Part shown: in pieces, positions 32,847 to 41,001 of the stretch
How the letters are laid out: every line of letters begins with the position of its first letter
How positions within the stretch are numbered: position 1 is the first letter of the stretch
Origin: a virus
Direction: 5' to 3' (one strand)
Length of the DNA stretch: 64,000 nt
Virus record (IMG/VR): IMGVR_UViG_3300036939_000082
Span: 62,001 to 126,000 of that record
Made by a program: the position numbers and the translations under genes
Notes under the pieces: generated by a model
The model's input: only the letters and a program-made list of their open reading frames with translations
Told to the model about the DNA's origin: nothing
The model's database searches: none

Positions 32847-33437
32847 TTAAAACTGTTCTCGTCCCCAATGAATTGTTAGATCGGTCGGAAAAAAACGATA
32901 TAATTTCGTTTCTCCGTTTCTTTCGATTTTTAGTATGCGATGCAACGTAGGTTCTTCAAAAGAAGAATCTCTTATACAAATAGCGCTTGTTACGGAATCT
33001 ATAATTGGGATAGGTTCTAAAATATTTTCTGCAATTCTTTTTATTAGAGTAGCAAAAAAAAGTAATTCAGGATTAATGACTAAAGGAATTTCATCCATCA
33101 TAGTTCTTGAAATTTGAAAAGTATTGCAAACTAAAAGTCTAAAGTGATGACAAGATGTTCGAGTAGTATTACATATTGCTAACTCTAAAATAATTCGAGG
33201 CTCTCTATGATGATAAACAGGTGCTATCCAACTTTCTTTGTTATCAACAAAAGAATAATCTCGCCAACTAAGATTTTCCAAAGCAATAACGCAATTAAAA
33301 GCTTGTTCATCAAACTTGTAAAATTTCAATTCATTTCTGTCTCTTGTAACATCATAAAAATATGATTGAATTTTTTTGGTCATTTCTTCCGCTAATTCAA
33401 GTGATTCAAGCGATTTAAATCTTACTATTTTTAGCAT
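32847..33437 (-). CDS. KFD-family protein, copy next to the ATPase
   Basis: A 196-residue protein from the ATG at 33437 (MLKIVRFKSLES); a longer frame to 33455 overlaps the ATPase stop. It follows the ATPase stop by five bases, so the two are translated from one message. It shares the KFDEQAFNCVIALE core with the neighbour (about 60 percent similar by eye) and more distantly with 36849 and 50150. The second half carries IPLVINPELLFFATLI and a Trp/Tyr-rich end. Function unknown. Confidence 0.7.
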   Translation of the reverse strand: MLKIVRFKSLESLELAEEMTKKIQSYFYDVTRDRNELKFYKFDEQAFNCVIALENLSWRDYSFVDNKESWIAPVYHHREPRIILELAICNTTRTSCHHFRLLVCNTFQISRTMMDEIPLVINPELLFFATLIKRIAENILEPIPIIDSVTSAICIRDSSFEEPTLHRILKIERNGETKLYRFFPTDLTIHWGREQF

Positions 33438-33442
33438 TTCTA

Positions 33443-34045
33443 TTATTCTCCCCAAATAATTGCTTCCTGTATTCGATTCATTGCTTCAATTACAGCATCA
33501 AAATTTACGACTTCAATTCCTGACTCAGTTACTTCATTGCATTCTAACTGAAACACGCTAACTTCTATTTGTTTAGTGTTGTAAGCTTTGACTCTATTTG
33601 GACAAATGAACTCCGAACAGTCGTAACCTTCTTTTTTTGCAAGTTTCATTAGATAAGCAGTAGTAACACTAAACATAATCAGCGTATTAAGTTCTTTTAC
33701 TATATAATCGCTGTTTGTTGCTACTACTACTTTTACTCCTAGATTTACAATTTTTGCAATAAGCCGAGCCATTCTTCGTTGGTTTTCTGGATGCAGTCCC
33801 AATTCAGGGGTATCTAATATAAGAATAAAATCAGTGCTACCAAAAGGTTCTTTGAATTGAAAAGCTAATTCAAAAAAGTCTTGCGCCCTTTTAGCCTCCA
33901 AGCATTTAGAACCTTTTACGGATGTACCGATCGCGCGAATTAGCGAAGATTTTCCAGTACCGTTCGACCCACAGACAACCGTAAGATCTCCTAACTCTAT
34001 TTCAATATCGCCAAAAGCAGGTAGAGTGGTAATTGAAATTTTCAT
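33443..34045 (-). CDS. Minimal AAA/ABC-type ATPase
   Basis: A 200-residue ATPase of the AAA_15/AAA_21 (OLD/RloC-related) type. Walker A is GSNGTGKSS (residues 26-34), Walker B is ILILDTPE with Asp78 and Glu81, followed by LGLHP. The usual H-loop (T-H-S) reads T-N-S at 110-112. It is far shorter than family members (about 300-600), lacking a visible insertion with the ABC signature and any nuclease domain. It is followed by KFD proteins and preceded by a small CxxC protein, so this looks like a compact multi-gene module, possibly anti-host defence or DNA metabolism. Confidence 0.75.
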   Translation of the reverse strand: MKISITTLPAFGDIEIELGDLTVVCGSNGTGKSSLIRAIGTSVKGSKCLEAKRAQDFFELAFQFKEPFGSTDFILILDTPELGLHPENQRRMARLIAKIVNLGVKVVVATNSDYIVKELNTLIMFSVTTAYLMKLAKKEGYDCSEFICPNRVKAYNTKQIEVSVFQLECNEVTESGIEVVNFDAVIEAMNRIQEAIIWGE

Positions 34046-34068
34046 AGAACAAATAGATTGTGAACGTT

Positions 34069-34245
34069 TCAGACAGATTGCTCTTGTTCCAACTTTACAA
34101 ACAAATGACCTTCAGTACAAACAGCAGGAATACCATTGCTAGGAATGATTGAAGCATTAATCCCCTCTTTTTGCCAATATATTGAATGGATAGTGCGGGC
34201 GATCGGGCGATCGCATTTAGGACATTTTTTGTTAAAACTTAACAT
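34069..34245 (-). CDS. Small CxxC protein
   Basis: A 58-residue frame from ATG 34245. The N-terminus has one CPKC pair (Cys8, Cys11), and a lone Cys43 is the only later Cys, so a complete four-Cys ribbon is not present. It lies 23 bases upstream of the ATPase gene on the same strand. A TACAAT -10-like box precedes it on the minus strand, with a leader resembling the other cassettes. It could be the first gene of the ATPase unit. Confidence 0.5.
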   Translation of the reverse strand: MLSFNKKCPKCDRPIARTIHSIYWQKEGINASIIPSNGIPAVCTEGHLFVKLEQEQSV

Positions 34246-34322
34246 TCATTTGATAGATTCTTTAGATTCACAACTGTATAATTGTAACACGACAAAATAA
34301 TTTATTAATCCAATTCAAAAAA

Positions 34323-34553
34323 ATGATCAATAGAAGACAAGCGGAAACACTTTGTTTTCATCGGGTAATTACGGTAAACGAAGCGCGAGAAAACATAGGC
34401 TTAGAACCTTTACCTAAAGGGGGCGATCGGACTGGAGTTTGGGACATCGGCGCTGGCGACAGAGATCGGGAAATAAATCCGTACTTGGCTCAAGCAGTAG
34501 ATTGCTTTTTTGATGCAAAAGGTGTTTGGATACCTCCGGGTGATCGCGCATAA
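34323..34553 (+). CDS. Portal-like C-terminal fragment
   Basis: A 76-residue protein: RVITVNEARENIGLEPLPKGGDR is the pattern found at the C-terminal end of phage portals (compare GIITKDESRRRVGEKPLSEEGGD in this window's portal; both given in part). No portal body precedes it. Terminator-like hairpins follow at 34618 and 34695. This is a fragment of a second portal or a short protein that kept the tail motif. Start codon supported by ATG and an A-rich leader. Confidence 0.5.
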   Translation: MINRRQAETLCFHRVITVNEARENIGLEPLPKGGDRTGVWDIGAGDRDREINPYLAQAVDCFFDAKGVWIPPGDRA

Positions 34554-34617
34554 GCAATTGCCAATTAGTGAAATCTATCTCACCGATCACCCCACCGCCG
34601 TGGCAGTCGCAGCAAAA

Positions 34618-34650
34618 AAGTTAGTCGTGGGACAGCGACTTTTTTATCTC
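34618..34650 (+). terminator. Terminator-like hairpin after the portal fragment
   Basis: AGTCG / CGACT stem with a short loop, followed by six T residues. A second hairpin, AGGAAGC / GCTTCCT, lies at 34695-34724. Both support beginning the next gene at 34756. Confidence 0.6.
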
Positions 34651-34755
34651 CGAGGGTACTACAAAGCCAAATTGTGGACTATACTCAAAAAAATAGGAAG
34701 CAGACTTTGGCGGTCAGGCTTCCTAAATGAGTTCATAAAATTTTCAATTACCACC

Positions 34756-36312
34756 ATGATACCACCGTTATTGCAAAATGTCCGCGAAACCGAAAAACTT
34801 TCTTTCTTCTCCCCTGAAATAGCTGCAATTATTGGCGTAGAGGCTGCAACGGTATTCTCTAAAATTCAGTGGTGCGTCGAGAATCCAGAAATGAAGGGTA
34901 TGATCGCCCCCGATGGTGCAAAGTATATCCGGAACCCGGTCGTGTGTACCAGCCAGCGCAAGTTAGAGAAAAGTCGGGAACACGGAAAGCTTGTAGACTG
35001 GCTTTCCAATTTTACTTGGGCAAGTTTTGCCAAACTTCGCAGAATTTTTACCACTCTTGAAGATATCGGACTCATCATTGCCAAGAAGATTCGGGCTCAG
35101 TTTTGGGATCAGTGCAAGTATTATACGGTAAACTACCAAAAGCTGGCTGAACTACTGAAACGCCCGCCGCTACCCATTTGTTCAAATCAAACACATCGAT
35201 CTGCGGAAACCGATCACCTCGATTTGTCGAATGGTAACAAATCATATCAAAATACCTTTTCAAAAAAAGTCTTTCAAGATCCACACCCTCAAGAAGCGCG
35301 CAAACCGAAGTCAACAGTAAAAAAGAAAGTGAGGGGGGCTTTAATTGAAAATCCGATCGCCCAACAAGATCCGCCAACAGCACAGCCGATCGCCGAAAAG
35401 ATTTTTCACGCGCCTGAATATAAATCAGAGTCTACCGTCACAACTGAAGTTCAAGGATTGGACGAAAGTTCCGCAAGGTTCAGTTCGGTTAATCAAACTC
35501 AACAAAAAGATTTTTTCTACAAGTTGCTGGTATATGCCCAGGAGTGCGTCAACATCAATTGTCCCGAGGGATACACCAAAGCTACAATCCGCGAACTCAA
35601 ATCCGGCGATCCAGACCCGATCGCCCAATTGTTGTGGGAAGAGTACCTTGCGGGCGAAGAACTCGGTAGCCGCGTTGTTCCGTTTGGATACAGATTGCGA
35701 GGCGTACCGGAGCGGATTGTCGGGGAGGCGATCGCCCAAGACCAGCGAGGGAAAGTAGGCGCTACTGGCACGGAAGCTGTTGTAAATGCTGCGAGAAGTT
35801 TGGCTAAAGCTCCCGTAGTCCGCGCCGTTGCCGACGCTGCCCGCTTGCAGTTAATCCGCGCTAGCGAAGAAGCTGCGAAGCAAGAGGCGCTGGGGATACC
35901 TCCCGAACGGGCGATTGCCAACTGTTTGCCAACTTATGCTACGGCGATTGTACCAATCAGTTCGTTGGTCGCACCAGAACCGGAAAAATTGATCCAGGGG
36001 GCGATCGGAGAAGAGAAAGAAAAAACTGAAGAACTTATACTAACAGAGGAACTGACAGAGCTGGAACAGGTAGATAATCAAGCGAAAAAGGTTGCTTTTG
36101 CCCAGATCAAGGAAATCTTGAGCAAGTGCAAAACCGCAGTATCCCCAAGACAGCGCATTCGAGAAGCTAACTTGCGGGAAGCGGCGTCGTTACTTTCAAT
36201 GGAGAAAACTTCTGAAAAGACGGTAGAAACAGAAAATTTGGGTGATCGGGGCGATGGCTTGGGCGAGTATTTGCTTCAACTTGAAGCTAGAAACGAGGAA
36301 GATATTTGGTGA
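34756..36312 (+). CDS. Replication-protein-like / winged-helix protein
   Basis: A 518-residue protein started at ATG 34756; the longer frame from 34510 would run through two hairpins and is rejected. Residues 1-130 contain KLSFFSPEIAAIIGVEAATVFSKIQW, FTWASFAKLRRIFTTLEDIGLIIAKK (quoted in pieces), typical of an N-terminal winged-helix domain in phage replication or primosome-loading proteins. The middle is Pro/Lys-rich, and the C-terminal half is helical with Ala-rich stretches. It may load a helicase or bind origins, but the family is not firmly established. Confidence 0.55.
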   Translation: MIPPLLQNVRETEKLSFFSPEIAAIIGVEAATVFSKIQWCVENPEMKGMIAPDGAKYIRNPVVCTSQRKLEKSREHGKLVDWLSNFTWASFAKLRRIFTTLEDIGLIIAKKIRAQFWDQCKYYTVNYQKLAELLKRPPLPICSNQTHRSAETDHLDLSNGNKSYQNTFSKKVFQDPHPQEARKPKSTVKKKVRGALIENPIAQQDPPTAQPIAEKIFHAPEYKSESTVTTEVQGLDESSARFSSVNQTQQKDFFYKLLVYAQECVNINCPEGYTKATIRELKSGDPDPIAQLLWEEYLAGEELGSRVVPFGYRLRGVPERIVGEAIAQDQRGKVGATGTEAVVNAARSLAKAPVVRAVADAARLQLIRASEEAAKQEALGIPPERAIANCLPTYATAIVPISSLVAPEPEKLIQGAIGEEKEKTEELILTEELTELEQVDNQAKKVAFAQIKEILSKCKTAVSPRQRIREANLREAASLLSMEKTSEKTVETENLGDRGDGLGEYLLQLEARNEEDIW

Positions 36313-36317
36313 CTTGA

Positions 36318-36445
36318 CATCATCCACCCCGGCGTAAACACACGGGGATTTTGAAAACTCGTGACACATTTACCAGGAACTTTCTTAATCGGGTGGTGGA
36401 ACTTTTAAGTTATTGAGTCGTTGATTTTGTAGGACTGAAGTCCGT
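36318..36445. mobile_element. Possible IS200/IS605-type end remnant
   Basis: TTGACATCATCCACCCCGGC ... ACACGGGGATT resembles the right end of the TnpB element (TTGACCATCCACCCCGACC ... GTGCGGGGATT at 39780-39812). A GGACTGAAGTCCGTTTACGC palindrome at 36430-36448 may be the other end. No open reading frame lies between, so this could be a MITE-like or decayed non-autonomous copy. The assignment is by similarity of short hairpins only. Confidence 0.45.
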
Positions 36446-36502
36446 TTACGCTGAGGGAGATCGAATATGCTATAATTTTAGGAACTCAACAAGTGAATCA
36501 AT

Positions 36503-36823
36503 ATGCTGCTCAAAATTCAACTTCCGCAACAAGAGAAAAAACATATAAATTTGCCAAATGGACTTACTTTTGTCTGTGAAGTAATAGGTTCCTCAACCGA
36601 AAATTTACAACAAACAGCATGGATTATCAATCCAGAAAGCTTAGCACTTAGTTCTTCTTATTCTCTTGAAAAGAGTTCATTGGTAAAATTTCTATCATTG
36701 ATACTTGTAAGAAAAGAGGATGTTTTTAAATTAATAGTTTATTCAAAAACAAACTGGGATGATAACTGCGACACCCTTGATGTCATTTCGGTGGAAGAAG
36801 TTTTTGGTTTTCCAGCTATTTAG
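36503..36823 (+). CDS. KIQLP-family protein, copy 1
   Basis: A 106-residue protein. It is homologous to the genes at 37406 and the pseudogene at 37963: L.KIQLP.Q.K at the start, a central N.t/eF.. strand, then LSLILV.KedvFkL.V and a final LDVsSVeEVFgFP. It has a -10 TATAAT (36471-36476) and an AAC-rich leader. The three copies, in order, each have their own leader. No named domain; perhaps a small beta-rich protein. Confidence 0.6.
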   Translation: MLLKIQLPQQEKKHINLPNGLTFVCEVIGSSTENLQQTAWIINPESLALSSSYSLEKSSLVKFLSLILVRKEDVFKLIVYSKTNWDDNCDTLDVISVEEVFGFPAI

Positions 36824-36848
36824 CTATAGACGAGAAGATCGATTGAAT

Positions 36849-37238
36849 ATGTTAGTTAAAAATGTTGAAAAAGTAATTGAATTTGATTCATTGGATGTTG
36901 CAAAAAAAGTTGTGTCTCACCTACATCACGTCGAAATTGATATCACTGCCGATCGCGCGCTGTTGAAATTCATCAAATTTGATGGCGCAGCTTTTGATTT
37001 AGCGCGAGCGTTAGAAGGAGTGGGACTAACAGGATGGAAGATTTTAAATACAGTTAAATTTTCTCAACCTATAGCTCGCTGCTTTCCTATTTTTGAAATT
37101 AGTCTCGATCCGAATACAATTCAAGAACTTACAAATTGTTTTTCTCGAATAGAGAAAGCCATACTAGCTGTTTCATTTCAGATGTACAAATCTCAACGTT
37201 TAACAGAACTTGTTTCTAGGGAAGACGAACTAAACTAG
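36849..37238 (+). CDS. KFD-family protein, short copy
   Basis: A 129-residue protein from the ATG at 36849; the longer frame from 36759 overlaps the previous gene. It shares the family core (FDSLDVAKKVVSHLHHV, LLKFIKFDGAAFDLARALEGV, quoted in pieces) with 32134, 32847 and 50150. It is shorter, missing the C-terminal third of those proteins, so it may be truncated. It lies 25 bases after a KIQLP gene, without a separate promoter visible. Confidence 0.6.
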   Translation: MLVKNVEKVIEFDSLDVAKKVVSHLHHVEIDITADRALLKFIKFDGAAFDLARALEGVGLTGWKILNTVKFSQPIARCFPIFEISLDPNTIQELTNCFSRIEKAILAVSFQMYKSQRLTELVSREDELN

Positions 37239-37405
37239 GAAACTTTTCTGGCTGGGCGGTAAAACTTTTGAATGGTTGGGGGATACCGCATTGTGAGATT
37301 TTAATAGCGATCGGTTGCAAAGACTTATCGGACAGCTCTGATCGTGTAGAACCACAACCAGTAAAAAATGTGCTAAACTTCTAAAAATTCAATAGGTATA
37401 TCAAT

Positions 37406-37780
37406 ATGTTAGTCAAAATTCAACTTCCGCCACAAAAGAAAGAAGAAATAGAATTGTTAAATGAATTTTCTTTTACGTCTGAAGTGATTAGTTTTAATGA
37501 GGGTTTAATATATACCGGATGGAGTGTTAATCCTAAAGGTTTTTTAGAGCTTTCCAGTTCCAATGAATTACCAAATTTTATATCACTAATGCTTGTAAAA
37601 AAAAACAGAGAAAATGTTTTTAAGTTAAAGGTTAGATGGGAATTGTACGGTATTTGCAGTCAAGTTACTCTTGATGTCAGCTCTGTTAAAGAAGTTTTTG
37701 ATTTTCCTCAAATTCAACCCATATGCAACGTGAACAAACGAAGACCGTGGTTTAGCAGACTATTTGTTTCAAATAGATAA
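37406..37780 (+). CDS. KIQLP-family protein, copy 2
   Basis: A 124-residue paralogue of the 36503 gene, with the same start (MLVKIQLPPQKKEEIEL), FSFTSEVI strand and C-terminal LDVSSVKEVFDFPQIQP. A TAAACT-like -10 precedes the A-rich leader. The extra C-terminal 15 residues are basic (NKRRPWFSR). No recognised domain. Confidence 0.6.
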   Translation: MLVKIQLPPQKKEEIELLNEFSFTSEVISFNEGLIYTGWSVNPKGFLELSSSNELPNFISLMLVKKNRENVFKLKVRWELYGICSQVTLDVSSVKEVFDFPQIQPICNVNKRRPWFSRLFVSNR

Positions 37781-37962
37781 ACCCAACGAGGAATGTGTTT
37801 GGTAGGCGATCGCCCCGATTGTATAGAACCCTAACCCTTGCAAGCCAAGGGTAATCAAATTTTTTACAAAAAGGACTCAAAAAAGGTTTTGGAGTTTTGA
37901 AGATGCTGGGCGATCGAAGACAGAATGTGTCATAATAGTGGAAACTTACTCTGCAAATCAAT

Positions 37963-38285
37963 ATATCAATAAAAGTACAGATTTTACCGCAAAAAAAACA
38001 AGGAATAGAATTACTGAATGAATTTTCTTTTACGTCTAAAGTGTTGTTTTTAACAGAAAATTTTGTACGAACAGAATGGAATCTTGAAACAAAAGGATTA
38101 GGCTTCGATAATGCTAATAAATTTTTACAATTTTCGTCATTGATTCTTGTAAAAAAGAAGATACTTTTAGGCTAAAAGTTGAATTTGGAATAGACATAGA
38201 TGGCGTTTGTATCTGTACAACTTTTGATGTTGAATCGGCTGAAAAAGTTGCTAATTTTCCATCAATTCACCGTAGGCATAAAAAA
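37963..38285 (+). pseudogene. KIQLP-family pseudogene, copy 3
   Basis: Aligned with its paralogues, the start codon is ATA instead of ATG (37963), and a run of A residues near 38150-38160 carries a frameshift. Before the shift it reads KVQILPQKKQGIELLNEFSF; after it, in a different frame, FRLKVEFGIDIDGVCICTTF and DVESAEKVANFPSIH. A -10 CATAAT precedes the leader. Loss of both start and frame supports a decayed member. Confidence 0.75.
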
Positions 38286-38290
38286 CAAAA

Positions 38291-38827
38291 ATGGCTAACA
38301 CTATAAGTATTTGGATCGAGATTGATGGATGTGAGTCTGAGGTTGAATCTGTTTTTCAACGAATGAAAAGTGACCACAATATGTTTGACTTTAAGTCTTT
38401 AATTCCATTACCTGTTAACACACGTTGTGATAGGAATTGGTGTTACAACAATTGGGGATCAGGCAGTAATTCTATGTATTTTGAGCGGTTAACTTCAAAT
38501 ACAGTTTATTTTGAGACAGCAAATTCATATCCCGGTTTCATAATTAAGGCTTTGGCTTTAGCCTATCCCAAGTTACGATTAAAAGTTGAATGGATTGAGG
38601 AAAGCCTAGAAAGTGCGGGTCGCTGGATACTGTGTGGTGAAAACTATTCTTATCTAGAAGAAGAAAGTTACTTCTGTTGGAAGCAAAAAACTTCAAATTG
38701 TCTCATTCATTTGTTGAATGTGAAATATCAACTTGACCGTTATACAGAATGGTTAAAAGACTCTGATTCGGACGCCGAGTTTGCTGATTGTTGCAGTTAT
38801 TATCTCAACTTGCTTGAATTAAAGTAA
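38291..38827 (+). CDS. YubB/DUF1281-like ferredoxin-fold protein
   Basis: A 178-residue protein. The N-terminal SIWIEIDGCESEVESVFQRM and the central RNWCYNNWGSGSNS resemble YubB-type (DUF1281/Api92-like) proteins of plasmids and phages, which share a WxxxNWG(T/S)xx(D/N) motif and a ferredoxin-like fold. These usually have unknown roles. It starts right after the KIQLP pseudogene, and no terminator is evident between them. Confidence 0.55.
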   Translation: MANTISIWIEIDGCESEVESVFQRMKSDHNMFDFKSLIPLPVNTRCDRNWCYNNWGSGSNSMYFERLTSNTVYFETANSYPGFIIKALALAYPKLRLKVEWIEESLESAGRWILCGENYSYLEEESYFCWKQKTSNCLIHLLNVKYQLDRYTEWLKDSDSDAEFADCCSYYLNLLELK

Positions 38828-38874
38828 ATATAGTATGTGACTAATTGATATTAGTAATCTTTTCGATCGCCCGA

Positions 38875-39735
38875 CTACAACAAAAAATCGCTAGTAAACA
38901 AGTCAAAGTTATTGAGTCCTATAAATTTAAACTCTTCAAACTTGTCCCGCGAGTTAAAAACGTTGTGCAATTTGATGACGTTAGACGATCGCTCGATTAC
39001 CGACAAACATTCTAACGGTACGCTGTTTACCACAAATTGATTGTTTGTAGTTAGGATGAATTGAACTGGCGATCGATTGCTATATTCTACTAAATACTTA
39101 GTGATAAGAGGTGAAGATTCATAGTCTAGCTTGCATCCAAAGTCATCGACAACAACAGTTTTAGGTGTATCTGTTGGAGGTTCGCGAAGAATTAAGCCTT
39201 TGTTCGGACTTGTCCCAAAATCGTAAAATTTTAGTGAGTCAGCCCAAAGATATAATAATCTTAAAAACGGATATTGAGCATAGCGATACTGGATATAATT
39301 TTCAGGTTGCGCTATTACGGTTTTTGTTTTGTGGGCTTGAAATTTAACGTCTTCTTGTAAATTTTCCGCATAAACGGTACTTTCGCCTGACTGGTTCCTA
39401 TCTAGTAATACTAGCAAAATATACCTGCTTGCATCGCTGCATACAATCAACTGTTCTTTGCTTACAAAACCTTCTTGTATTTTAAGCAAGTATTCTATGC
39501 GGTAGCCTGGTTTGCCAGTATCGAACAATAGACGCCATTCGTGATTTTCTGTTTCAACAATTTCGACTCCCCTAAGTAGTTCTGTTAACCTACCTATTGC
39601 TTTTAAAAGCCTAGATTTGCCACTGGCATTTTTACCTACAATTAAATTAAGTTGACCAAATTGACATTTCTCGATTCGCCATTCATTCGTTAAACCTTGG
39701 TTGGCGATATACTCAAAGGTGATTAAGTTCTTCAT
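38875..39735 (-). CDS. AAA/ABC-type ATPase
   Basis: A 286-residue ATPase started at ATG 39735. An upstream extension to 39765 is encoded by a neighbouring repeat and is rejected. Walker A GKNASGKS is at residues 34-41, Walker B TVVVDD at 193-198 has Asp-Asp in place of the usual Asp-Glu, and TTNNQ at 229-233 replaces the H-loop His with Asn. A C-terminal effector domain is missing. It is related in type to AAA_15/OLD ATPases. Its second acidic residue and H-loop suggest altered hydrolysis. Its 5' end is next to the TnpB element. Confidence 0.75.
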   Translation of the reverse strand: MKNLITFEYIANQGLTNEWRIEKCQFGQLNLIVGKNASGKSRLLKAIGRLTELLRGVEIVETENHEWRLLFDTGKPGYRIEYLLKIQEGFVSKEQLIVCSDASRYILLVLLDRNQSGESTVYAENLQEDVKFQAHKTKTVIAQPENYIQYRYAQYPFLRLLYLWADSLKFYDFGTSPNKGLILREPPTDTPKTVVVDDFGCKLDYESSPLITKYLVEYSNRSPVQFILTTNNQFVVNSVPLECLSVIERSSNVIKLHNVFNSRDKFEEFKFIGLNNFDLFTSDFLL

Positions 39736-39781
39736 TCGGCAAGCCCTGATTGGCGATATACTCAAAGGTGATTAAGTTCTT
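39701..39781. repeat. Two diverged copies of the ATPase 5' end
   Basis: A 32-base word (39701-39732) that encodes codons 2-11 of the ATPase is repeated exactly at 39750-39781. Similarity continues into the next codons with silent changes (Asn-Gln-Gly-Leu written with different codons), so the distal copy is an allele-like remnant, not a fresh duplication. The distal copy abuts the right end of the TnpB element. Confidence 0.8.
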
Positions 39782-39784
39782 GAC

Positions 39785-39860
39785 CATCCACCCCGACCTA
39801 AAGGTGCGGGGATTCCCAATTATCACTAATTGGATTTCTGCTTCGTAGCACCAGCCTTTC
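39785..39860 (-). ncRNA. Putative omega RNA of the TnpB element
   Basis: TnpB nucleases use an RNA made from the gene's 3' end and right end. Here it would end with the CCCCG..CGGGG hairpin and the terminal GGTCAAG; the guide would be the flanking DNA, which begins AACTTAATCACCTTTGAG (39763-39780, minus strand), the 5' end of the ATPase gene remnant. The RNA boundaries are by analogy. Confidence 0.5.
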
Positions 39861-41001
39861 GAGACTTACACTCTTCGGGTCTTACGGTCGCTCCACAGAC
39901 TGAAACGGCTAGCCCAGCCGCCAAAATATTTTTTGCCGCATTAATGTCGCGGTCATGCTTCGTTCCACAATCAGGACATTTCCATTCCCGGATACTTAAG
40001 GGCATTTTTTCAACAATGTGACCGCAGTTTCCACAACGCTTAGAACTGGGAAACCAGCGGTCTATTTTTATCAAGTCGCGTCCGTACCAGTCACACTTGT
40101 AACTTAGCTGGCGAATTAATTCACCCCAGCTAGCGTCACTGATAGCAAAGGCTAACTTGTGGTTCTTTACCATGTTCTTGATGGCTAAATCTTCAACTAC
40201 AATCGTTTGGTTTTCACGAATGAGTTGAGTCGTTAGCTTGTGAAGAAAATCTTTGCGGACATCGACTATCTGCGCGTAGACTTTGGCGACTCGTTTCCGA
40301 GCCTTTTCCCGATTATTGCTGCCCTTCTGCTTCCTTGCTAAATCTTTTTGCTTTCTCTTCAGCTTTTTCCGAAGCTTTTTAAAAGTTCTTGGATTAGCGA
40401 TTTTGTCGCCGTCGCTAGTAGCAATCAGACTGGTGATTCCCATATCCAGTCCGATTGTTTTCTTTATTTTAGGAAACGGTTGAATTGTATAATCGTCTAC
40501 CAATATAGAGACAAACCAAAGACCCGCAGGCGTCAATTTTACCGTAATAGTAGACGGGATGCACCCTTGAGGAATTTGTTTGCTCCAGCGAATTGGGAGC
40601 GGTTCACTGCATTTAGCTAAAAAAACCTGTCCGTTCTTCCAACGGAAGGCAGACTTGGTAAATTCAGCGCTACCACCGTTATGCTTTTTTTTGAAATTAG
40701 GATACTTGGCTCGCCCTGCAAAAAAGTTGGCGAACGCTGCCTGAAGATGGCGAAGTCCCTGTTGGAGGGGAACGCAGCTAACTTCATTCAGAAAATCGAG
40801 TTCTTCTTCTTTCTTCCAGTGCGTTAGCATTGAAGAAGTTTCACCGTAACCCACTCTTTCTTGGCGCTCGTACCAAGATTCTGTTCGGTAAACCAAAGCC
40901 TTGTTGTACACCAACCGAGTACATCCTATTGTCCGTCGCAAGAGGTTTTCTTGCTCGATAGTTGGGTAAAATCGGTAGCGATAGGCTTTTTCCATCTTCA
41001 C
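39826..41001 (-). CDS. tnpB: TnpB RNA-guided nuclease (IS605 OrfB)
   Basis: A 391-residue protein with complete RuvC motifs: GLDMG (Asp186), VVED (Glu270) and HDRDIN (Asp352), plus a zinc ribbon with CGNC (Cys323, Cys326) and CPDC (Cys342, Cys345). The N-terminal YRFYPT and LVYNKAL are typical. It cuts DNA next to a TAM, guided by an RNA from its right end, and helps keep the element in place. All catalytic residues are present, so it is likely active. An alternative start is at 40995 (MEKAYRYR). Confidence 0.9.
   Translation of the reverse strand: MKMEKAYRYRFYPTIEQENLLRRTIGCTRLVYNKALVYRTESWYERQERVGYGETSSMLTHWKKEEELDFLNEVSCVPLQQGLRHLQAAFANFFAGRAKYPNFKKKHNGGSAEFTKSAFRWKNGQVFLAKCSEPLPIRWSKQIPQGCIPSTITVKLTPAGLWFVSILVDDYTIQPFPKIKKTIGLDMGITSLIATSDGDKIANPRTFKKLRKKLKRKQKDLARKQKGSNNREKARKRVAKVYAQIVDVRKDFLHKLTTQLIRENQTIVVEDLAIKNMVKNHKLAFAISDASWGELIRQLSYKCDWYGRDLIKIDRWFPSSKRCGNCGHIVEKMPLSIREWKCPDCGTKHDRDINAAKNILAAGLAVSVCGATVRPEECKSRKAGATKQKSN

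Noticed and set aside
34510-34755. N-terminal 82-codon extension of the replication-like protein
   Set aside because: The frame passes through two terminator-like hairpins (34618-34650 and 34695-34724). The protein after 34756 has the family-like start.
39736-39765. Ten-codon extension of the 38875 ATPase
   Set aside because: It is encoded by the repeat between two copies of the 5' end, and the following ATG gives the natural start before the Walker region.
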